This document shows, one piece after another, positions 1-6,908 of a stretch of DNA of 19,669 nt. The DNA comes from DATAXI01 sp036266845 (GTDB taxonomy: Bacteria; Verrucomicrobiota; Verrucomicrobiia; Chthoniobacterales; Chthoniobacteraceae). Made by a program: the position numbers and the translations under genes. The notes under the pieces were generated by a model. It was not told where the DNA came from, searched no databases, and saw only the letters and a program-made list of their open reading frames with translations. The DNA lies in NCBI GenBank assembly GCA_036266845.1, contig DATAXI010000233.1, forward strand, positions 1-19,669, written 5' to 3'. How positions within the stretch are numbered: position 1 is the first letter of the stretch; each line of letters opens with the position of its first letter.

Positions 1-1
1 G

Positions 2-157
2 GATTGGTACGAGGACGCGCGGTTCTATTATCCCCGGTTCGGATTCATCTATTCCGCCGCCGCATTGACGCCAAACAGGGACTACCTCGTCACCTACAAG
101 GACAATCTCGCGCAGGTCTGGCGCACCTCTTTCAAGCCCAACCCTCCCGAAGATTAG
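2..157 (+). CDS. C-terminal fragment of an unidentified protein
   Basis: An open frame runs from the window edge to a TAG stop at 155-157 and encodes the last 51 residues of a protein whose start lies outside the window. The tail begins DWYEDARFYY and ends in PNPPED. It is rich in Tyr, Phe, Trp and Arg, has no obvious membrane segment, and contains no motif I recognise, so I assign no function. It is judged real because the frame is open throughout and the next gene starts only 7 bases after the stop, on the same strand. This suggests co-transcription with the glycosyltransferase downstream, and a role in cell-surface assembly is possible but unsupported. The upstream sequence is needed to identify it. 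Confidence 0.6.
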   Translation, partial: DWYEDARFYYPRFGFIYSAAALTPNRDYLVTYKDNLAQVWRTSFKPNPPED

Positions 158-164
158 CCCCCCT

Positions 165-1292
165 TTGAAGAAGCCGTTATGGAGTATTGTGGCCGCGGGC
201 CTCTGGGGGGTGGTGCTGGTGGCGCTGCTGCTGCGCGCCGGGCTGCATCCGGCGCGTCCCACATCGCTGACGACCTACCTGGCCGGCGGCCGGGCGTGGT
301 CCGCATCGCGACCCGTTTACACCAACTGGCGCGGCTTTGTTTATCCGCCGGTGATCGCCTGGTTTTTCAGTCTGCCGGCTCTGCTGCCAATCCGCCTTGC
401 GGCGGTGTTATGGCGAGTGCTGACGGCTTGCGGTTTTCTAGCCGGTCTCGGCGCAGTGCTCCGCAGCGATGTTTTTCATCGCATCCCGGCGCATCGCCGC
501 GGCCTTGTGTTTTTGGGTGTGCTGCCGCTGGCGATTGGCAACCTGGATAATGCGCAGGCCAATCCGCTTATTGCCGGCTTGATGATGCTGGCCGTGGCTG
601 CGATGCAGTGGGAAATGTGGACGCTCTGCGCGGCCGCCGTGGCGCTGGCGACGATGTTCAAAATCTACCCGGTGGCGCTCGCCCTTTTGCTCTGCCTGCT
701 CCGCCCGCGGCAGCTCGCCTGGCGATCCGTGCTGATCCTTGGGGTGCTGGCTTTGCTCCCGTATGCGGCGCAGCAGTCCCATTATGTCTCCGGCGAATAT
801 CACGCATGGCTCGCGGGCCGCTTGAATGACGACCGGCTCCATTATCCGATGAAGGACGCGCCGCTGGATATCTGGTTTCTCCTGGTGCGGCTTGGCAGGC
901 TGCCGATCCCGCCCGCCGCGTACATGGCATTGCAGGTGGCCGCCGGCGCGGCCATCGCGGCGATGGTGTGGGTGCGCGCCCGCGCCGGGGCAATGCTGCG
1001 GGATAATCTCGCGCTTCTTTTCCTCCTCGGGTCCGCATGGATGCTGCTTCTCGGCCCCGCGACGGAAAATCAAACGTTCGTCGTCCTGGCTCCCGCCGCC
1101 ACGCTGCTCGCGGTGGAATGCCTCGCGGTGGCGGGAGCCGCGCGCGTTTTGGCGATTGCCGCATACGCGCTGTTGCTGGCCGCCGTAGCCCGAAACAGCC
1201 TCATGCCCTCGCTCAAGGGACCGCTCTGGATGGCCATCCAGCCCGTGGGCGCGCTCGTTTATCTCGCCGCTATTCTTTTGCGGCCTCGATGA
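165..1292 (+). CDS. GT87/DUF2029-type integral membrane glycosyltransferase
   Basis: This 375-residue protein is very hydrophobic, with about 9-10 predicted membrane segments. Several landmarks fit the DUF2029/GT87 family of polyprenyl-phosphate-mannose-dependent mannosyltransferases: a YPP motif at residues 60-62 followed by a hydrophobic helix, an N-x-Q-x-N segment (NAQANPLIAG) near 130, FKIYPVALALLL near 165, and a TENQ motif before a late helix. Such enzymes add sugars to lipid-linked or envelope acceptors on the outer face of the membrane. In the family an acidic residue normally sits four positions before the conserved Tyr of the first external loop. Here the local sequence is TSLTTYLAGG, with Ser34 at that place. 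The start is TTG at 165, with a weak GAAG upstream; GTG at 189 is an alternative. The 3' end overlaps the convergent minus-strand gene by 23 bases (1270-1292). The fold assignment is fairly secure; the substrate is unknown. Confidence 0.75.
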   Translation: MKKPLWSIVAAGLWGVVLVALLLRAGLHPARPTSLTTYLAGGRAWSASRPVYTNWRGFVYPPVIAWFFSLPALLPIRLAAVLWRVLTACGFLAGLGAVLRSDVFHRIPAHRRGLVFLGVLPLAIGNLDNAQANPLIAGLMMLAVAAMQWEMWTLCAAAVALATMFKIYPVALALLLCLLRPRQLAWRSVLILGVLALLPYAAQQSHYVSGEYHAWLAGRLNDDRLHYPMKDAPLDIWFLLVRLGRLPIPPAAYMALQVAAGAAIAAMVWVRARAGAMLRDNLALLFLLGSAWMLLLGPATENQTFVVLAPAATLLAVECLAVAGAARVLAIAAYALLLAAVARNSLMPSLKGPLWMAIQPVGALVYLAAILLRPR

Positions 1293-1671
1293 ACAGATTG
1301 TCCGCCGCCTTCACGTAGTAATGATCCTTCGGCAGCGCGTCCGCATCATCCGCGGGGCGGTAGATGGCATAGACTCCGCTGTCATCCATCCCTTCGCGCA
1401 GCAACCTGGAGTCGCGCATCTTCATTTCCGCGACCATGTCCAGCGCATGTCCCTCGTACTTGATCCCGAGCGGTCCCGAGCCCTTTCCCGGCTCCGCCAC
1501 AAAGTGCGTGTCGCCCACCGCCGTCGGCGTAATCACCGTGTCCAGCTCCGCGGTGTGCGCGCGATCCCAAGCCGTGAATATCGCGACCAGCGTCACCAGC
1601 GCCAGCGTTGAAATCGCAACGCCCGCCGCCCAAGGTTCGATGGTCCGGGCTTCTTTTTCCGCACTCTGCAT
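1270..1671 (-). CDS. Small single-pass membrane protein, function unknown
   Basis: This encodes a 133-residue protein starting MQSAEKEART. It has one hydrophobic segment at about residues 13-35, then a polar domain of about 95 residues with charged and Tyr-rich stretches (SGVYAIYRP near 98-106, KDHYYVKAADN near 115-125). The most likely topology is an N-terminal anchor with an extracytoplasmic domain. I do not recognise the family. The frame extends further upstream without a stop, but that extension is antisense-like overlap with plsC, so the ATG at 1669-1671 is chosen. The gene follows the plsC terminator and has its own TATAAA box 7 bases before the ATG with no Shine-Dalgarno site, so the transcript may be leaderless. 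Its 3' end overlaps the convergent glycosyltransferase gene. It looks like a real gene of unknown function. Confidence 0.65.
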   Translation of the reverse strand: MQSAEKEARTIEPWAAGVAISTLALVTLVAIFTAWDRAHTAELDTVITPTAVGDTHFVAEPGKGSGPLGIKYEGHALDMVAEMKMRDSRLLREGMDDSGVYAIYRPADDADALPKDHYYVKAADNLFIEAAKE

Positions 1672-1678
1672 GGTTTGA

Positions 1679-1684
1679 TTTATA
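1679..1684 (-). promoter_or_regulatory. Candidate -10 box of the small membrane-protein gene
   Basis: On the minus strand a TATAAA hexamer ends 7 bases before the ATG at 1671, which would place the transcription start at or next to the start codon. No convincing -35 element is seen; TTCGTG about 19 bases upstream is poor. The location just downstream of the plsC terminator supports an independent promoter. This is an inference from sequence only. Confidence 0.35.
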
Positions 1685-1721
1685 GCGGGTTTCCGTGGTT
1701 TCGCACGAAGAGACTCACGCG

Positions 1722-1746
1722 AATAAAAAGCCGGAAGCGACCCGGC
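1722..1746 (-). terminator. Intrinsic terminator after plsC
   Basis: Read on the minus strand, a 5-bp GCCGG/CCGGC stem (1742-1746 with 1730-1734) encloses a 7-base loop and is followed directly by TTTTTATT. It lies 36 bases after the plsC stop codon and before the promoter of the next minus-strand gene. This is the expected 3' end of the purF-to-plsC transcript. Confidence 0.75.
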
Positions 1747-1781
1747 AAGGGAGATCCTTCGCGCCTCCGCGTGAGATCCGT

Positions 1782-2420
1782 TCAGGCGGGCAATTGGATG
1801 GCCGCGATGCGCTCCATGACCCGCTCGCTCAAGTGCTGATATAAATCGCGCCCTTTCCCTTCCAGGTCCTGCTCCGTGAAGGTCATCGGATCGCCGACCA
1901 CGATCCGGATTTTGCAAAGCCGGAAATGTTTTCCGCCCGCGGGAAACGCATTGTGCGCTCCAAAAATCCGCATCGGGACCACCGGCGCCAGCGTCTTTGC
2001 GATCACGAGGCCGAGCCCCGGTTGCACCGGCTGGAGATTGCCGTCCGCCGTCCGCGCGCCTTCCGGGAAGACGATGGTGCACTCGCCGATTCTCACGAGT
2101 TTGATGACCGTCTTGAGCGCACTCATGTCCGCGCGCTCCTGGTCCACGGGCACCACATTCACTTTTGGGAAAATCGGACCCAGGAGCGGCCATTCCAGCA
2201 GGGTCTTGCGCGCGAGGAAATGGATCGCCCGGCGGCAGCAGATGCCGGCCAGCGGCGGGTCCAGGTAGCTCTCGTGATTCATCGCCAGAATGCACCCGCC
2301 GGCGCGGGGAATCTTGTCCCGGCCAATCACCTCGAAGCGAAAGAGCAGCCGCGCCAGCAGCCAGCTCAGCTTGTACCCGAGGCGATACCACCCCCGCATC
2401 TCTTCGCCGGCATGCGCCAT
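1782..2420 (-). CDS. plsC: 1-acyl-sn-glycerol-3-phosphate acyltransferase
   Basis: PlsC transfers a fatty acyl chain to the sn-2 position of lysophosphatidic acid, giving phosphatidic acid, the precursor of membrane phospholipids. The 212-residue product has the family motifs in order: motif I NHESYLD (HX4D at His49-Asp54), FPEGART at 118-124 (motif III type), and a downstream VPMRIFG segment. A hydrophobic N-terminal stretch at about 18-30 should associate it with the inner membrane. The length is typical for short PlsC proteins. The ATG at 2420 sits one base after the cmk stop codon (TAA-G-ATG), implying translational coupling; Met8 is a weaker alternative. Adjacent cmk and plsC genes are found in several bacterial phyla. 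It is the last gene before the terminator at 1722-1746. Confidence 0.93.
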   Translation of the reverse strand: MAHAGEEMRGWYRLGYKLSWLLARLLFRFEVIGRDKIPRAGGCILAMNHESYLDPPLAGICCRRAIHFLARKTLLEWPLLGPIFPKVNVVPVDQERADMSALKTVIKLVRIGECTIVFPEGARTADGNLQPVQPGLGLVIAKTLAPVVPMRIFGAHNAFPAGGKHFRLCKIRIVVGDPMTFTEQDLEGKGRDLYQHLSERVMERIAAIQLPA

Positions 2421-2421
2421 C

Positions 2422-3078
2422 TTATTCCGGCGCCTCCAGTCCCTTCAGCTTCAGCCGCCCGATGATCTCCCCCACCACCCCGTCGATTGTCAGGTTGGAG
2501 CTGTCGATCACGTGCGCATCCTCCGCAATGGTGAGCGGCGAAGCCTTCCGCGAGGTATCCGCGCGGTCGCGGTCGGTGATCGCATCCCGCTGCCCCTGCA
2601 AGGCACGCCGGCGCGCGCGGATGTCCGGCGATGCGTCCACGTAAAATTTGTACGGCGTATCCGGAAAGACCACGGAGCCGATGTCCCGCCCTTCCATCAC
2701 CAGGTCGCCGCGGGCCTCAAAGGCGCGCTGCTTTTCCACGAGAATCCGGCGCACCTCCGGGATGCGGGCGATCGCGGAGACGTTTTCGTTCACGATATCG
2801 TCCGTAAGATGCGGCTCCGGATTTTCTCCGTCGATGCGAATGGTCGATACGCCGGCATCGAGGCCGCATTCCATCCGCATTCGCGGCAAATTGACAATCA
2901 CCGCGGCGGCATCGTTGGGATCGATTCCCTGCCGCACCATCCACCACGTGACCGCGCGGTACATGGCGCCGGAGTTGACGTAGGCAAGGCCCAGTCTGCG
3001 TGCGAGCGTGCGCGCCACGGTGCTTTTGCCGGATGCGGCCGGGCCGTCGATGGCGATGACGATGCCGCGATTATTCAT
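2422..3078 (-). CDS. cmk: Cytidylate kinase
   Basis: This kinase phosphorylates CMP and dCMP to the diphosphates using ATP, recycling CMP from phospholipid synthesis and RNA turnover. The 218-residue length is normal for bacterial Cmk. The P-loop is DGPAASGKST at residues 11-20. The substrate-binding segment EGRDIGSVVFPD is present mid-protein, followed by an Arg-rich lid-like region (DIRARRRALQGQRD). The start codon ATG (3076-3078) overlaps the end of aroA by 8 bases, and the stop is one base from the plsC start, so aroA-cmk-plsC look translationally linked. The pairing with plsC makes metabolic sense, because phospholipid head-group transfer releases CMP. Confidence 0.95.
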   Translation of the reverse strand: MNNRGIVIAIDGPAASGKSTVARTLARRLGLAYVNSGAMYRAVTWWMVRQGIDPNDAAAVIVNLPRMRMECGLDAGVSTIRIDGENPEPHLTDDIVNENVSAIARIPEVRRILVEKQRAFEARGDLVMEGRDIGSVVFPDTPYKFYVDASPDIRARRRALQGQRDAITDRDRADTSRKASPLTIAEDAHVIDSSNLTIDGVVGEIIGRLKLKGLEAPE

Positions 3079-4411
3079 CGCGCGGAGGCACGGGAGTGAT
3101 CACCGGCGTCTGCGTCTCCCGCGGGGGCTTCATGATGCGATCGAGGGTCTCGTAAAAGTTCGGGTAGGAGGTGGCTACGCAATCGACGTCGTCGATGGTC
3201 GTCTCGCCTTCGGCAAAGAGGCCGGCAATCGCGAACGCCATCGCGATGCGGTGATCGCCAAAGCTCTGCAAGCGCGCGCCTCGCAGCGGGGAGCCTCCGA
3301 TGATTTCCAGGCCGTCCTCCTTCTCGGTCACTTCCACGCCCATCGCTTTCAGGTTGGTCGCAATCGCCGCCAGGCGGTCGGTTTCCTTCACGCGCAATTC
3401 CTTCGCGTCGGCAATGATCGTGGTGCCCTGCGCCAGCGCGCCGGCCACGGCCAGGATTGGGATTTCGTCGATCACATTGGGGATTTCGCGCCCCTGGATT
3501 GTTGTCCCTCGCAGACGCGCTCCTTTTATTTCCACCGTCCCCTGCGGCTCGCCTTCATCCAGGTCTTTGATGATCTCCTGCACGTGCGCGCCCATTCGCA
3601 ACAGAACCGCGAGCACGCCGGTGCGCGTCTCGTTGAGTCCCACATCCGTCACCAGCAGGTGCGAGCGCGGCTGCGCCGCCGCCGCCACCAGCCAGAACGC
3701 GGCGCTTGAAATATCGCCCGGCACCGTGAAATCCCGCGATTCCGGCGTCTGCTCGCCCACAATGGAAACCGTCAGGTCCTCCCGCTGCGGGCGGACGAGG
3801 AAATAACTCAGCATCCGCTCGGTGTGATCGCGGCTCTGGCTGGGCTCGGTAATGCTTGTCTTGCCCTTGGCAAAGAGGCCCGCGAGCAGGATGGCGCTTT
3901 TCACCTGCGCGCTCGCCACCGGCATGAAGTATTGGATCGGGTGCGGCTTGCCTCCTTCGATCAGGAGCGGCGGCGTATTCTTCGGCCCCTCCGCGGTGAT
4001 CTTCGCGCCCATCTCGGCGAGCGGCTCGATGATCCGCTTCATGGGCCGCTTGGAGAGCGAGGGATCGCCGGTAAGCCGGGATTTGAAGGGCTGTGTGGAG
4101 AGGATGCCCGCCAGCAGCCGCATCGTGGTGCCTGAGTTGCCGCAGTCAATATCCCCCGCGGGCTCCTTCAATTGCTTGCGGGTGCCGTGGACGATGAGCG
4201 TCGTCGGCTCCGGTTGCTCGATGCGCACCCCCAGCGCGCGCACGGCGGCCACGGTGCTCAGGCAATCCTCGCTGGTGAGAAATCCCCGGATCACGCACGG
4301 CCCGTTGGCCAATGCGGCAATGAGGACGGCGCGGTGGGAAATGCTTTTGTCTCCCGGCACCCGGATCTCTGCCTGGATCACGGGCGCCCGATGTATTTTC
4401 CAATGCGTCAT
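3071..4411 (-). CDS. aroA: 3-phosphoshikimate 1-carboxyvinyltransferase (EPSP synthase), class II-like
   Basis: AroA condenses shikimate-3-phosphate with phosphoenolpyruvate to make EPSP, the sixth step of the shikimate pathway in the cytoplasm. The 446-residue protein has the conserved signatures GDKSISHR (20-27), CGNSGTTMRLL (90-100), DEIP with the catalytic Asp (315-318), KETDR (342-346), and GDHRIAMAFA near the C-terminus. It also carries all four short motifs used to define class II enzymes: GDKS at 20-23, SAQVK at 167-171, RDHTE at 194-198 and NETR at 260-263. The ATG at 4411 lies 19 bases after the tyrA stop with no clear Shine-Dalgarno site. It overlaps cmk by 8 bases at its 3' end. 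Together with tyrA it forms an aromatic amino-acid module in this operon. Confidence 0.97.
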   Translation of the reverse strand: MTHWKIHRAPVIQAEIRVPGDKSISHRAVLIAALANGPCVIRGFLTSEDCLSTVAAVRALGVRIEQPEPTTLIVHGTRKQLKEPAGDIDCGNSGTTMRLLAGILSTQPFKSRLTGDPSLSKRPMKRIIEPLAEMGAKITAEGPKNTPPLLIEGGKPHPIQYFMPVASAQVKSAILLAGLFAKGKTSITEPSQSRDHTERMLSYFLVRPQREDLTVSIVGEQTPESRDFTVPGDISSAAFWLVAAAAQPRSHLLVTDVGLNETRTGVLAVLLRMGAHVQEIIKDLDEGEPQGTVEIKGARLRGTTIQGREIPNVIDEIPILAVAGALAQGTTIIADAKELRVKETDRLAAIATNLKAMGVEVTEKEDGLEIIGGSPLRGARLQSFGDHRIAMAFAIAGLFAEGETTIDDVDCVATSYPNFYETLDRIMKPPRETQTPVITPVPPRDE

Positions 4412-4430
4412 GTCTGTAAATTTTCGATGC

Positions 4431-5327
4431 TCAGGGGCATTTGCTTTTTAGGCGGTTGCGCGTTTCCCCGGCCCCGGCCAGGTAGTGCTCTATTTGCTCC
4501 GCGTCTGCGGCGTCCAGGAGTTTGCTGACCGCGGCGAGATTTTCAATCATTGCGTGAATCGCCTTTTTTACCGGTTCGCGGTTTTGCAGTAAAATCTCAG
4601 TCCACATGGGTGCGGGACCCGAGGCAACCCGTGTGGTATCCAGGAATCCGTTGCCGCGCCATTCGAGCGAAGCCGGATTTTCCTGCATGGCCGTCTGCAC
4701 CAGTACGGCTGCCGCGAGGTGGGGCAGGTGGCTGACAACCGCTACGGCATCGTCGTGCGCGCGGGGGTTGGTAATCGAGACGCGGCATCCCATGGTCTCC
4801 CAAAAGCTGGCCATGGCGGAGACGGTTTCCCGGCGGGCTCCCTGCTCCGGAGTGACAAATGCCACCGCGCCTTCAAAGAGGTCCGCGCGGGCCGCATCGA
4901 TGCCTGTCTGCTCAGAGCCCGCCATGGGGTGGCTCCCGATGAATTGCGCCCGCCCGCGAAATATCGCGCCCAGCTTTTCCACGACCGGCTCTTTCACGCT
5001 TCCCACATCGGTGATCAGCGTCTCCGGCCCTACCACGGCGGCAATGCGCTCCGCGACCCCCGGCATTGCGCCAATCGGCATGCAGAAGACGATGAGGTCC
5101 GCTCCGCGCGCGATTTCCTCCACGTCCGTGCCGGCGATATCCGCCGCGCCCCGCGCGAGCGCCGTTTGCGCGCCTTTTTCGCTTCGCGCCCAAACGCGAA
5201 TCCGCACCCCCGGCATCCGCTGCCGCACGGCCAGCGCAAGGGATCCCCCCAGCAAGCCGGGACTCAGGATCGCAATCGAGGAAAATGGCATTGGAAATAA
5301 TGGGGAATCGGTGCGCGGATTGCGCAT
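4431..5327 (-). CDS. tyrA: Prephenate (or arogenate) dehydrogenase
   Basis: TyrA oxidatively decarboxylates prephenate to 4-hydroxyphenylpyruvate (or arogenate to tyrosine) with NAD(P)+, committing chorismate to tyrosine. The 298-residue protein has an N-terminal Rossmann fold: SPGLLGGSLALAV at 22-34 followed by the acidic/basic strand RVWARSEKG. The substrate-domain motif GSHPMAGSEQTG follows, with helical segments beyond. In the nucleotide-binding turn the usual first Gly is Ser22. The start at 5327 is preferred because AAGGTG lies 5 bases upstream; Met13 (5291) lies nearer the Rossmann strand but lacks such a site. There is no ACT or chorismate mutase domain, so it is a monofunctional enzyme. 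Prephenate versus arogenate specificity cannot be read from the sequence. Confidence 0.93.
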   Translation of the reverse strand: MRNPRTDSPLFPMPFSSIAILSPGLLGGSLALAVRQRMPGVRIRVWARSEKGAQTALARGAADIAGTDVEEIARGADLIVFCMPIGAMPGVAERIAAVVGPETLITDVGSVKEPVVEKLGAIFRGRAQFIGSHPMAGSEQTGIDAARADLFEGAVAFVTPEQGARRETVSAMASFWETMGCRVSITNPRAHDDAVAVVSHLPHLAAAVLVQTAMQENPASLEWRGNGFLDTTRVASGPAPMWTEILLQNREPVKKAIHAMIENLAAVSKLLDAADAEQIEHYLAGAGETRNRLKSKCP

Positions 5328-5386
5328 CGTTTCACCTTCGGCCAGGGAATGCGGCCCGTGGAGCCGCTTGATTCATCACCCGTGCG

Positions 5387-5830
5387 CTAGGGCACCAGGA
5401 ATATCTTCTGCGTGTAGGGGTCCTTGACCTCCGTGCCCGGCGCAAAACCGCGGACATCCACGTACCCGGAGCCGGGGGCGTACGGGCTGACCACAAAACC
5501 CGGTTTGCCGGGAACCGGCTGGGCATAGGGATAATCGGCGCTCTGCGGATGGGTCGCGCCGGCGCCGCCGTTATTCGTCTGCCCCGTGGTGGGAGGCGGC
5601 GGAGGCGGCTGCGGGGGAGGGGCAATCGGGCCGACATTGTCCGGTGCGGACGCGGGACCGCTGGATGCGGACGGCGCCCCGGTGTCGCCCGTCGGGGCGA
5701 CTTCGGTGCCGGTATCGCCGGCATAGCCGAAGCGCGGCTTCTTTTGCGGCTTTTCTGCGCGATCCGATTCGCAGGCGGTCAGGCAAACCAGGGTTACGGC
5801 GGTAAGAAAAATGAGTGCGGGTCGAATCAT
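5387..5830 (-). CDS. Proline-rich lipoprotein, function unknown
   Basis: The 147-residue product begins with a lipoprotein signal peptide: MIRP, a hydrophobic core, then lipobox LTAC with Cys20 as the acylated residue. Asp is not at +2, so export to the outer membrane or cell surface is allowed by the E. coli rule. The mature part has a low-complexity linker rich in Pro, Gly, Ala, Ser and Thr (including a run of consecutive prolines near residues 73-82). It ends in an ordered-looking tail with PGKPGFVVSPY, GYVDVRGFAPGTEV and DPYTQKIFLVP. I do not recognise a named domain. A good Shine-Dalgarno (AAGAGG, 5 bases before the ATG) fixes the start. A weak promoter (TTGTCA, then GATAAG 15 bases later on the minus strand) lies in the 98-bp gap upstream, so it may also be transcribed independently. 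Confidence 0.75.
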   Translation of the reverse strand: MIRPALIFLTAVTLVCLTACESDRAEKPQKKPRFGYAGDTGTEVAPTGDTGAPSASSGPASAPDNVGPIAPPPQPPPPPPTTGQTNNGGAGATHPQSADYPYAQPVPGKPGFVVSPYAPGSGYVDVRGFAPGTEVKDPYTQKIFLVP

Positions 5831-5929
5831 AGGTGCCTCTTGTGGCGGCTTTCGGTCTTATCGCATCGGTTGCTTGCTGACAACAGCAATTCGAGCCCGG
5901 CGCGTTCCGTGGACGTTGCCCAAGCCCCT

Positions 5930-6904
5930 TTACCGCACCACCTTCGGCCCCGGATCCAATTCCTCCGCGAGCAGGGCGGCGATTTCCGCGGCGCCTTCCA
6001 CCGCGCCCAGGAGCGAAAGTGGGGGGCCTGTGACAATGCGGCTGCCCTTTGCCAGCCGTTGAAGCCGGGCGGGCAGCTCGGAGGGCGGCTGCTCCGGCCA
6101 GAGGAAAGTGACGGGCTGGGCGAGCGTCGGGAGCCGTTCCTCGAGGCCCACATTCAGCCGGCCGGCGCAGAGGTTGCGCACGGCATGCTCGGCGCCATAC
6201 TGCTGCGCGCAGGTCGCATACACCTCCACGGTTTCGTCGGTCAGCCGGGCGGGATCGGCAAATCCGTTGGCCGCCAGCCATGCCCGGACCGCGGTCCGGT
6301 TGGACTCATAATTACGGTAAAGGAAGCGGTGGACCAGCGGCGTCATGCTGGCCATGCGGCGGGAGAGGGGAATGCGGGCTGCGCCCAGCTCCGTGAGGCC
6401 GGTGGGCATCCAGAGGAACAATTGGCGCACCACCTCCGGGTGCTGGCTGGCCAGCAGCACGCTCAGGCCCGCGCCGAGCCCGCTGGCGACGATCGTCACC
6501 GGCTCGTCACACGTCCCGCGGATGAATTCCCCCAGCGAGCGCGCGTAATCGGCCGCCGTCAGGCTGGCGTCTGGCCGGGCCGATTCCCCAAAGCCGATGA
6601 GGTCCGGCGCAAGCACCCGGTGAGTGGCGGTGAACAGCGGGTAAACCTTTGACCACTCGTAGGAGGAAGCGCCCGCGCAGATCCCGTGGATGAACATGAG
6701 CGTGGGGCCGCTGCCGGACTCGTGATAGACAATCTGCCCGAGGCTGGTGTGCAGCGCCTTGGTGCGAAAGATGGCCGGCGAGATGGCGTCCGGGACACGC
6801 GCCTTGCTTACCGGACGCACGGCATAACGGAGCGCAAGGACGACGGCGCCAAGCAGTCCGGCGCCCACTCCCGCGCCAAACAGCCTTTTTTTGCCTCGGC
6901 TCAT
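5930..6904 (-). CDS. Membrane-anchored alpha/beta-hydrolase-fold protein lacking the catalytic triad
   Basis: The 324-residue protein has a basic N-terminus and one membrane anchor at about residues 8-27, then an alpha/beta-hydrolase domain. Seen in order: strand plus FIHGICAG oxyanion segment (71-78), and DLIGFGES (101-108). The nucleophile elbow is VASGLGA at 139-145, where the family has Sm-x-Ser-x-Gly; the nucleophile position is Gly142. The usual acid segment WGExD is WPEQP (269-273), without Asp. The usual C-terminal G-H is GPP at 293-295, with no His. All three triad positions thus seem substituted, pointing to a non-catalytic or altered role. The start at 6904 is chosen over Met at 6943 because GGAG lies 7 bases upstream and only 4 bases separate it from the purM stop. 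The fold call is good; the function is unknown. Confidence 0.8.
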   Translation of the reverse strand: MSRGKKRLFGAGVGAGLLGAVVLALRYAVRPVSKARVPDAISPAIFRTKALHTSLGQIVYHESGSGPTLMFIHGICAGASSYEWSKVYPLFTATHRVLAPDLIGFGESARPDASLTAADYARSLGEFIRGTCDEPVTIVASGLGAGLSVLLASQHPEVVRQLFLWMPTGLTELGAARIPLSRRMASMTPLVHRFLYRNYESNRTAVRAWLAANGFADPARLTDETVEVYATCAQQYGAEHAVRNLCAGRLNVGLEERLPTLAQPVTFLWPEQPPSELPARLQRLAKGSRIVTGPPLSLLGAVEGAAEIAALLAEELDPGPKVVR

Positions 6905-6908
6905 CCGG

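Noticed and set aside
1270..2391. A 373-codon minus-strand frame reading through the plsC region into the small membrane protein
   Set aside because: Its first two thirds overlap plsC in another frame with Gly/Arg/Ala-rich non-protein-like sequence. Only the last 133 codons from the ATG at 1671 look real, and a terminator lies inside the long frame.
5328..5386. Terminator between the lipoprotein and tyrA genes
   Set aside because: A GCGGC/GCCGC stem can form on the minus strand, but no T-tract follows it, so it is not called as an intrinsic terminator.
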